A DNA stretch of 64,000 nucleotides, taken from Desulfosalsimonas propionicica. Lineage in GTDB: Bacteria; Desulfobacterota; Desulfobacteria; Desulfobacterales; Desulfosalsimonadaceae. Of this stretch, positions 1-5,442 are shown one piece after another. The notes under the pieces were generated by a model. That model ran no database searches and was not told where the DNA came from. It saw nothing but the letters and a program-made list of their open reading frames with translations. How positions within the stretch are numbered: the stretch's first letter is position 1; the number at the start of each line of letters is the position of its first letter. Position numbers and translations under genes: made by a program. The DNA is taken from NCBI RefSeq assembly GCF_013761005.1, contig NZ_JACDUS010000008.1, forward strand, positions 1 through 64,000, given 5' to 3'.

Positions 1-147
1 GTTGTCCGCTACGAATACCATGCAGAGAATTTCCTTGCTATGGTTCAACTTGCATGCGCTTTAATTTTGTTTCGGTTTTTTTGAGATGGCTTCTAGTGTT
101 CATCTGAGCCATTCACTATCATACCAAAGAGAAAGGCCCTTGCCGTA

Positions 148-286
148 TTATCCAGAAACCAGATAATATGCCTGAAGAAAGGCGTTTTCAATATAACACC
201 ATGTATTTAAAAGATTATATCCTATTTTTGCTCGATATTATCTGGACGAAAAATCAATGTTGTGATGTTATCTGGAAACCAGATAA
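148..286. promoter_or_regulatory. Three TTATCTGG operator-like repeats upstream of the methyltransferase gene
   Basis: A perfect inverted repeat, TTATCTGGAAACCAGATAA, lies at 268-286, a near copy (TTATCCAG-AAA-CCAGATAA) at 148-166, and a half site (TTATCTGG) at 238-245. All sit within 140 bp upstream of the gene starting at 321. The 8+3+8 palindromes look like binding sites for a dimeric DNA-binding protein. No matching regulator is recognisable nearby. A stem-loop or recombination function cannot be excluded. Confidence 0.45.
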
Positions 287-320
287 ACTTTAGTTCGCTT
301 CACAAAGAAAGATCATCGCT

Positions 321-1076
321 ATGGATGATGATTATAAGCTCTTGATCGACCTACACAAGCAAGGCTATCGGCAGGGACCGGGCAGGGATGCCGAGACGGA
401 ACAGGCGCTCAATCTGGCCATGATCGACCGGGCTGCACCGCTTAAGGTTGCGGATATCGGGTGCGGCACGGGGGCGTCCGCCCTCCTGCTTGCTCGGCTC
501 TTGAATGCCCAAATCACGGCGGTGGACCTCCTTCAGGACTTCCTGGACGTGCTGAATGAAAGAGCCGAAAGCGCGGGGGTTGCAGACAGGATCTCGACGC
601 TTGCATGCTCCATGGATAACCTACCATTCGCCAACGAGGAATTGGACATCATCTGGTCCGAGGGTGCCATCTACAACATCGGATTTGAAAAGGGTGTAGC
701 TGAGTGGCGACGCTTCCTGAAAGCGGGTGGTCTGTTGGTTGCTACCGAGATCACATGGCTCACGGACTCTCGACCAGCGGAACTCCAGAAACACTGGGAT
801 AGCGAGTATTCCGAAATCGATGTAGCTTCGGCCAAGATCAGGATTCTCGAAAAGCACGGCTATTCGCCCGTCGGGTACTTCGCGTTGCCGGAACAATGTT
901 GGCTGGGCCAGTATTACCGACCCATGCAGGCGAGATTCGAAGACTTCCTGAAACGGAATGGACACAGTGAAGAAGCACGCGCAATCGTGGCCGCGGAGCA
1001 ACAGGAAATTGACCTCTACGAGATCTACAAGGCTCATATCAGCTATGGAGTATATATCGCGAAAAGGACGGAGTAA
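321..1076 (+). CDS. Class I SAM-dependent methyltransferase
   Basis: This 251-residue protein has a Rossmann-type methyltransferase fold. The SAM-binding motif I (VADIGCGTGAS) is at about residues 43-53, followed by the acidic end of strand 2 (TAVDL, about 66-70) and a motif IV-like DIIWSEGAIY stretch near 108-117. The C-terminal part (YYRPMQARFEDFLK) resembles the small-molecule methyltransferases of the Methyltransf_11/25 group. The substrate cannot be deduced. The gene is followed immediately by an attC-like hairpin and then another small gene, so it may be an integron gene cassette. A broken copy of the same gene lies at 8311-8583. Three palindromic motifs precede it. Confidence 0.85.
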   Translation: MDDDYKLLIDLHKQGYRQGPGRDAETEQALNLAMIDRAAPLKVADIGCGTGASALLLARLLNAQITAVDLLQDFLDVLNERAESAGVADRISTLACSMDNLPFANEELDIIWSEGAIYNIGFEKGVAEWRRFLKAGGLLVATEITWLTDSRPAELQKHWDSEYSEIDVASAKIRILEKHGYSPVGYFALPEQCWLGQYYRPMQARFEDFLKRNGHSEEARAIVAAEQQEIDLYEIYKAHISYGVYIAKRTE

Positions 1077-1084
1077 AAGGCGAG

Positions 1085-1138
1085 CGAGGCCATGCAGCCG
1101 ACGCTCGTACCTCGTGCGGCTGATGGCTGGCGTTGGGC
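1085..1138 (+). other. attC-like integron recombination site (degenerate left end)
   Basis: The sequence between the methyltransferase stop and the next gene folds into an imperfect hairpin: GCCAT(1089-1093)/ATGGC(1123-1127) and CAGCCG(1095-1100)/CGGCTG(1117-1122), with one extrahelical G at 1094. It ends in GTTGGGC (1132-1138), which fits the integron core GTTRRRY. Imperfect palindromes with extrahelical bases are the hallmark of attC sites. The matching left core RYYYAAC is not recognisable, so the site is partial or decayed. No integron integrase gene is seen in the window. Confidence 0.5.
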
Positions 1139-1154
1139 GTAAAAGGGCAACATA

Positions 1155-1625
1155 TTGAAGAAGACGATCCTATATCGGCTATTCGGGTTTGGTTCTGTTC
1201 CCAAAAAACTGCGCCCAGTGCTTGAGCAAGAAGGAGTTGTTGTTTTGGATGAAGGAATTGGAGGCTGGTTCGTAACAAAGCATGTTAACGGGCCGGATAA
1301 GCGATATCGTCACCGCACAGAGGGATTTTCTGGTTTCCTTGCGGTAACAAAGGTGCGAGTGATCTGCTACACATACGGGAAGCGTCAGATCAATATCTCT
1401 GTTGAAGACCCCAAGATAGCGAACCTGTCTGTTGATATCCCTGAAGAACAAAAGTTGTGCCTTTCGTTTGAGTCATCAAACTTTCGAGAAGGGTGGGAGG
1501 GTGTGATTGATTTCCGATTCCACACAGACAAAGCGCTTCTATTTCGTGATGCCTTAATAGAAATCGGCGCCCAACGAACGAAGATAGATGGTGTGAGCAA
1601 AGCGAATCATGATCTTATTCGGTAG
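1155..1625 (+). CDS. Hypothetical protein, possible integron cassette gene
   Basis: This 156-residue protein has no domain I recognise. It reads as a compact soluble alpha/beta protein with no signal peptide or membrane segment. The best start is a TTG at 1155; no ATG in frame gives a better N-terminus (MKKTILYRLFGFGSVPKKL). The start lies 17 bases after the attC core at 1132-1138, the usual position of a cassette gene. No second attC is visible after its stop. The central part (FSGFLAVTKVRVICYTYGKRQINI) has alternating hydrophobic strands, as in PH-like barrels, but this is only an impression. Function unknown. Confidence 0.65.
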   Translation: MKKTILYRLFGFGSVPKKLRPVLEQEGVVVLDEGIGGWFVTKHVNGPDKRYRHRTEGFSGFLAVTKVRVICYTYGKRQINISVEDPKIANLSVDIPEEQKLCLSFESSNFREGWEGVIDFRFHTDKALLFRDALIEIGAQRTKIDGVSKANHDLIR

Positions 1626-1748
1626 TTGAACAAACCCGGTCAGGTTATATGAAAATATCTTTTTTCAGAAATTTACATTACAGGATGGGCATAGCCGTAT
1701 GGTGCAATTTGCCAAAACGGAAAATTTTAAAAAAATAGCCAAGGATAT

Positions 1749-1777
1749 TTGACAACCGCATTTTTCGGATGAATATT
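1749..1777 (+). promoter_or_regulatory. Sigma-70-type promoter of the orphan GEMM riboswitch
   Basis: A perfect -35 TTGACA (1749-1754) is followed after 17 bases by AATATT (1772-1777). The predicted transcription start near 1784 falls exactly at the 5' edge of the riboswitch-like RNA. Confidence 0.6.
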
Positions 1778-1784
1778 AGTATGA

Positions 1785-1908
1785 TGATAAAGCCGAACCA
1801 ATTGTGAAATTGGGACGGAAACTCACGGGTCTTTTCTGTAACGGTTTTTCCCTGATTGGACTCAAAGATACCCGGACTGCCATATATTATTGGCGGTTCG
1901 GCTTTTTT
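1785..1908 (+). ncRNA. GEMM-I-like cyclic-dinucleotide riboswitch with intrinsic terminator, no gene downstream
   Basis: The RNA has the GEMM-I layout. A G-containing 5' strand is followed by GAACC, a stem CCAATT/AATTGG closed by a GNRA loop (GTGA), then GGGACGGAAAC and CACGGGTC, and a distal CGGACTGCC. The final hairpin CCGGACTGCCA/TGGCGGTTCGG (1872-1901) is followed by CTTTTTT and is an intrinsic terminator. The 5' strand AAAGCCGAACC (1789-1799) is fully complementary to the terminator's 3' arm plus T tract, so the two pairings compete. The base at the position matching Vc2 G20 appears to be G, favouring c-di-GMP over cGAMP. No plus-strand gene follows before the convergent stress gene ending at 2053. 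Confidence 0.65.
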
Positions 1909-2052
1909 GTCTGTATTAGATTTTGAAACCCTGCGATGGCGGCCGGTTATGTACGGAAAGATGTCCGATGGGTGCGATTAAACCGGCACAGGACACAGTA
2001 CTAATCCACTGTGAACGATTCCTGACAAGGTGATTCCGGGATACTTCCTTTC

Positions 2053-2523
2053 TTATTCCACAACCCAGACAGTGCAGTTTCGTGCATGCTGAACGATCTT
2101 GCTGGAAATACTGCCGAAGAGGAACTCCTCGCTTTGGGAAATGCCCTGCCTCCCTACTACGAGCGTGCTGTAGGCGGTCTCATCCCGCTCGGAGAGGATA
2201 CACTCAGCCATGGAAGGACAGTAGCGCCGGGTAGAACGCATTCTCACAGCCTCCGGGGCAAACCCTTGTTCAATCAGGTGCTGCCGGGACGAATCAAGGA
2301 GGGCATCGATTTTCTTCTGGTGCTGGAGGAGCCATTTTTCCTTTTCTGCGGATGAAGGGAAGTAATCTTCTTCGGGCTCGGGGACCACATGAAGAATGGT
2401 CGCCGTGAAACCCGGCAGTCCGCCGAGGAAGTAGCCGACATACGACACCGCCCGACGGGAATTTTCAGACTCATCAATGGCTATGAGGATATTTTTGTTA
2501 TAAAGTTTTCCCTCTGGATTCAT
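2053..2523 (-). CDS. Universal stress protein (UspA family), ATP-binding type
   Basis: A 156-residue single-domain UspA protein. The N-terminal strand NILIAIDESENSRRA carries the conserved Asp. The C-terminal signature G-x2-G-x9-G-S (GRQGISQSEEFLFGS) marks the ATP-binding subclass. The start at 2523 was chosen over a longer frame because it has an AAAGGAGG ribosome site six bases upstream; the N-terminal extension reads into the preceding gene. It follows the kinase-like gene by 46 bases on the same strand, so the two are probably co-transcribed. Family members are cytoplasmic and respond to starvation or redox stress. Two further Usp genes lie 2-3 kb away. Confidence 0.92.
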   Translation of the reverse strand: MNPEGKLYNKNILIAIDESENSRRAVSYVGYFLGGLPGFTATILHVVPEPEEDYFPSSAEKEKWLLQHQKKIDALLDSSRQHLIEQGFAPEAVRMRSTRRYCPSMAECILSERDETAYSTLVVGRQGISQSEEFLFGSISSKIVQHARNCTVWVVE

Positions 2524-2569
2524 GCCTGCCTCCTTTTTCGATGGATTGTCCGGACGGTCGAAACCGGTC

Positions 2570-3541
2570 TCACGAATCCCATCGGACTTGTTCGAGATCG
2601 CACAGAATCTGTCTGGCATGATCGTAGAAACGGTTGGACCCCCTGGAAAAATGCAGCAGGATCCGGTTCAAGGATTCCGGGATGTAGGGATAGAGTTTCC
2701 GGAGATTGACCACGCGGTTGCGAAATACGATATTCAGATCGCTTTCGTCGATGATATCAAGCCACGGATGGGCATTCCCCCGCAGATCCGGAATCAGCAC
2801 ATCTCCTTTCCCCGCGAGGTAAACCAGTACATTGCCGAGGCCGAACAGATCGTAGCCATAGATATTTTCCCTGTGCCGGTAATTGAAGTCAAAATCGATC
2901 CAGCGGTATGTGGCTGTCTGGCGATCGATGAGAATATGATCTCTCCTGATGTCCCCGTGCCGTTCTCCGTGTTCGTGAAGAAACCGGATCGCTTCCACAC
3001 ACTCGATGAAGCGATTGAAAATGTCCGGAAACTGCTGATAGAAATAGGTTTCATGATCCATCGCAATGCTACCGATGTGATGGGCCAGTGTCTTTCCGGA
3101 AATAAAATCAAGTATACGGATGATATTGTCTTTTTCGTCTTTGATGGCATGTCCATGCATGAAATTTTTGTGCCCTGCAACCAGTTCAAGTATCCGGGCT
3201 TCTTTTTTCGGACTACGAAAGCACTCAAATTCAATATCCCCGATATGGGACATGAAGCGCTCGTAAAATACCAATTTGATAATCTTCCGATGACCGTTTG
3301 AAAGGTCGACGGCGCTTTTAACCCAGAACTTAACCTCATCCTCCAAACCGAATCGTCCCTCTTTGGCATTGTGCCGGATCAGATACGGCCGCTGGCCGAG
3401 AATCACCACATCGTTATAATCCACATTGTAGAAATCGCTGGTATCGGTATGGATATGCAGCCGGTGCGCCGGCACCGGGTAACTCGGCAACCATCTCTGT
3501 ACCATGCGGCGAATGGCCTCCTGGGAGGTAAGGTCGTTCAT
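2570..3541 (-). CDS. Protein-kinase-fold protein linked to UspA
   Basis: This roughly 323-residue protein has the C-lobe signature of the protein-kinase/RIO-like superfamily: HGDIRRDHILID, matching the catalytic loop H-x-D-x4-N with His in the Asn position, followed 13 residues later by WIDFDFN, matching DFG with the last residue changed. A clear glycine-rich loop is not visible. The central segment (KLVFYERFMSHIGDIEFECFRSP...EARILELV) would hold the N-lobe Lys and helix-C Glu, but they cannot be placed securely. The ATG at 3541 is preferred; a GTG at 3607 gives 22 more residues and neither has a strong ribosome site. It lies just upstream of a uspA gene, suggesting phosphotransfer to, or co-regulation with, stress proteins (inference). 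Confidence 0.7.
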   Translation of the reverse strand: MNDLTSQEAIRRMVQRWLPSYPVPAHRLHIHTDTSDFYNVDYNDVVILGQRPYLIRHNAKEGRFGLEDEVKFWVKSAVDLSNGHRKIIKLVFYERFMSHIGDIEFECFRSPKKEARILELVAGHKNFMHGHAIKDEKDNIIRILDFISGKTLAHHIGSIAMDHETYFYQQFPDIFNRFIECVEAIRFLHEHGERHGDIRRDHILIDRQTATYRWIDFDFNYRHRENIYGYDLFGLGNVLVYLAGKGDVLIPDLRGNAHPWLDIIDESDLNIVFRNRVVNLRKLYPYIPESLNRILLHFSRGSNRFYDHARQILCDLEQVRWDS

Positions 3542-3657
3542 TGTAATCAGGATTCTTCCGTTCAAATGTTGCGCGCGCCCCAAGCCGTTTTTCTCAAGGA
3601 ACGGCACCTATATCACATACTGTAAATAAACAACTCAACTGTCAGGGATAAAATTTA

Positions 3658-3797
3658 GTGTCCGAACGAACGCCAGGATTTTTGTACAGAACCAAGCCGG
3701 ACAAAATTTTAACCTTATGAACACTGAATGTGTTTTGAGAATTAAAATTTGAGCTGAACACAGATATTGACGAAAAAGCCGGCTTTCGTTCAGGCAC
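3658..3797. repeat. MITE-like dispersed repeat, copy A (TA-flanked, 140 bp)
   Basis: The ends form inverted repeats: left GTGTCCGAACGAACGCC, right (reverse complement) GTGCCTGAACGAAAGCC. The element is bordered by TA dinucleotides at 3656-3657 and 3798-3799. A 141-bp relative with the same internal blocks (CCAGGATTTTT, AAATTTTAACC, TTTTGAG, CGTTCAGGCAC) lies at 42144-42284. Length, terminal repeats and TA borders fit a non-autonomous element moved by an IS630/Tc1-type transposase. Confidence 0.7.
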
Positions 3798-3825
3798 TAT
3801 TTCTTTTCTGGCAAACTGAAAATCT

Positions 3826-3996
3826 CTACTTTTTCTCCTCCATCTTTAACGGCTCCCTTTTCTTGCACTCTTCACATAATACCCCGTATTCAGGAGTGGT
3901 GTGACTGATAATGACTTCTTTTTCCTCTGGATAATCAGGACATTCTTTACACCAATGCCACCTGTCGCTGTCTTGTCTTCTGCGAAATTCTGTCAT
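3826..3996 (-). CDS. Small zinc-ribbon protein (56 aa)
   Basis: A short open frame encodes a 56-residue, highly charged protein with two CxxC knuckles, WCKEC near residues 15-19 and VLCEEC near 39-44, separated by about 20 residues: a minimal zinc ribbon. The start ATG at 3996 is preceded by a good AAAGGAGG ribosome site. The termini are rich in Arg and Lys, compatible with nucleic-acid contact. It lies between the MITE copy A and the stress genes. No family is recognised. Similar tiny zinc ribbons occur next to stress genes in deltaproteobacteria, but that is only a general impression. Confidence 0.65.
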   Translation of the reverse strand: MTEFRRRQDSDRWHWCKECPDYPEEKEVIISHTTPEYGVLCEECKKREPLKMEEKK

Positions 3997-4129
3997 GGCG
4001 TCCTCCTTTCATTGGGATTTTCAAAGCGTTGTCGCCTGGCCTGTCAAAGAATCTCTTTGGCTGTCCTTTTTTTTGCTTTCGTTGAACGCTGATCCGCCTA
4101 TCGGATTTTTCCGGGCGCATCTCTTATAG

Positions 4130-4141
4130 TTATAAGCATAA
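4130..4141 (-). promoter_or_regulatory. Palindrome-like motif shared with the usp promoter region
   Basis: On the plus strand this reads TTATAAGCATAA followed by GCTTAAAA. A closely similar string (TTATGAACATAA + GCTCAAAA) precedes the Usp gene at 5270. It lies 134 bases upstream of the zinc-ribbon gene start at 3996. It may be a shared operator or promoter element. Confidence 0.35.
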
Positions 4142-4284
4142 GCTTAAAATAAAATGATACAAATAAAATTTCCGCCGTTAATCGGCAGTCGCCGCATTTT
4201 AACGGCATACGCCACCACAGGTCGTTGTTCAGCCAGGGGATAGGTGCTCTTGAGCATCAGTTTTCCGGGAGGTATGGGTGCAGC

Positions 4285-4755
4285 TTAGCTCACAACGAAT
4301 ACGGACGCTTTTTTTGCCCCGCCCAGAACCTTTTGGGATACGCTTCCAAGCAAAAATGCCGAAGAGGCTGAAATTCCCCTTTTGCCCATCACCACGACGT
4401 CAAATCCGGAATCGGCGGTTTTTATGATATCGCGGGCAACGCCCTTTTCAAGTGTATGAACTTCGGTCTCGATCCGGTTGAGATCAAAACCTGCATCCAG
4501 CAATTCCCGCCGCCCTTCTTTTAATGCGGCCTCCAGGAGTGCTTTTTTCTGATTTTCCAGCGCGCAGAAAGCTGATCGCTCCCGCTGGAAGGTGGGAGTC
4601 AGTCCGGGACTGTTGTATTCGCATAGGCGGCTGTAATCCGGTGCAACACTGAAAAGCAGCACCCGGGCCGTTTTGTCAAATATTTCGGCAGCCAAAGACA
4701 GCGCCCGCCTCGCACCATCAGAATCATCCATGGCGATCAAAATATTGTTGTCCAT
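4285..4755 (-). CDS. Universal stress protein (UspA family), ATP-binding type
   Basis: A 156-residue UspA protein with the N-terminal strand NILIAMDDSDGARRA and the C-terminal ATP signature GKRGISASSAFLLGS (G-x2-G-x9-G-S). The ATG at 4755 is chosen because AAGGAG lies nine bases upstream; the seven-residue longer form has no ribosome site. It is the second gene of a two-gene tandem with the Usp at 4800-5270, to which it is clearly related (shared LTP-xxQR, CALENxKK and GFD-VVxGKRGIS blocks), so the pair arose by duplication. Likely cytoplasmic, homodimeric or heterodimeric with its neighbour. Confidence 0.93.
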   Translation of the reverse strand: MDNNILIAMDDSDGARRALSLAAEIFDKTARVLLFSVAPDYSRLCEYNSPGLTPTFQRERSAFCALENQKKALLEAALKEGRRELLDAGFDLNRIETEVHTLEKGVARDIIKTADSGFDVVVMGKRGISASSAFLLGSVSQKVLGGAKKASVFVVS

Positions 4756-4799
4756 GTTGTTTTCTCCTTGTTTCAATCAGTTGAAAGATCATGTCCGGT

Positions 4800-5270
4800 T
4801 CAGGATACCACTATCACCGATGCAGCATGAACGCCTTGCAAAACCTTATGGGAGACACTGCCGAACAGAAATACAGATGTGGCGGATATGCCGCGTTTGC
4901 CGATGACGATCGCATCAAACCCGGTGTCGGCCTTGTTGATGATCTCCTGGGCCACATTCTTTTTGACGGGCTGGATTTCCTGATACACACGGTCTTCGGC
5001 AAATCCGGCGGCCAGCAGTTCCAGGCGGCTTTCGTTCAGCGCTTTTTCCAGCAGGCCTTTTTTTTCATTTTCCAGGGCGCACAGGGCGTCCTGCTGTCGC
5101 TGCAGAGGAGGTGTCAGGCTTTGGCTGTCAAAGGAACAGATACTTTTGTGATCCGGCAATACACTAAACAGGGTGATCTCATCGTTTTTGTCAAACATTT
5201 TGGCGGCGAACGTTACCGATCTCCGCGCATTGGCGGACTCATCCATGGCAATCAAAATTTTTTTGCTCAT
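4800..5270 (-). CDS. Universal stress protein (UspA family), ATP-binding type
   Basis: A 156-residue UspA protein starting MSKKILIAMDESANARRS, with the ATP-binding signature GKRGISATSVFLFGS. A clear AAAGGAG ribosome site precedes the ATG at 5270. It is the promoter-proximal gene of a tandem pair; the second copy starts 44 bases downstream. The palindromic motif at 5320-5331 lies 50 bases upstream and may control the pair. Family members bind ATP and help cells survive stasis, but the exact trigger here cannot be read from the sequence. Confidence 0.93.
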   Translation of the reverse strand: MSKKILIAMDESANARRSVTFAAKMFDKNDEITLFSVLPDHKSICSFDSQSLTPPLQRQQDALCALENEKKGLLEKALNESRLELLAAGFAEDRVYQEIQPVKKNVAQEIINKADTGFDAIVIGKRGISATSVFLFGSVSHKVLQGVHAASVIVVS

Positions 5271-5319
5271 GATTTTTCTCCTTTGCCGGTTTCGGGAAAG
5301 TGTTATGAAGCGTCTTTAA

Positions 5320-5331
5320 TTATGAACATAA
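5320..5331 (-). promoter_or_regulatory. Palindrome TTATGAACATAA upstream of the tandem usp genes
   Basis: A near-perfect palindrome (TTATG-AA-CATAA) lies 50 bases before the Usp start at 5270. It shares 17 of 21 positions, including flanking AGCTyAAAA, with the motif at 4130-4141. Candidate operator; the regulator is unknown. Confidence 0.4.
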
Positions 5332-5442
5332 GCTCAAAACTTTGGCCTGTCCATTCGAATCGCTGATAAAAAGCATTCAGTATTGCCCCTTGTTTGTTTT
5401 CGTGGAAAGAAATTCCAGGCGGAAAAGTCGCGTTGGGAGCTT

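Noticed and set aside
1785-1908. cGAMP-specific (GEMM-Ib) assignment
   Set aside because: The position corresponding to Vc2 G20 appears to be G in both elements; A would be expected for the cGAMP type. Alignment was by eye, so this is provisional.
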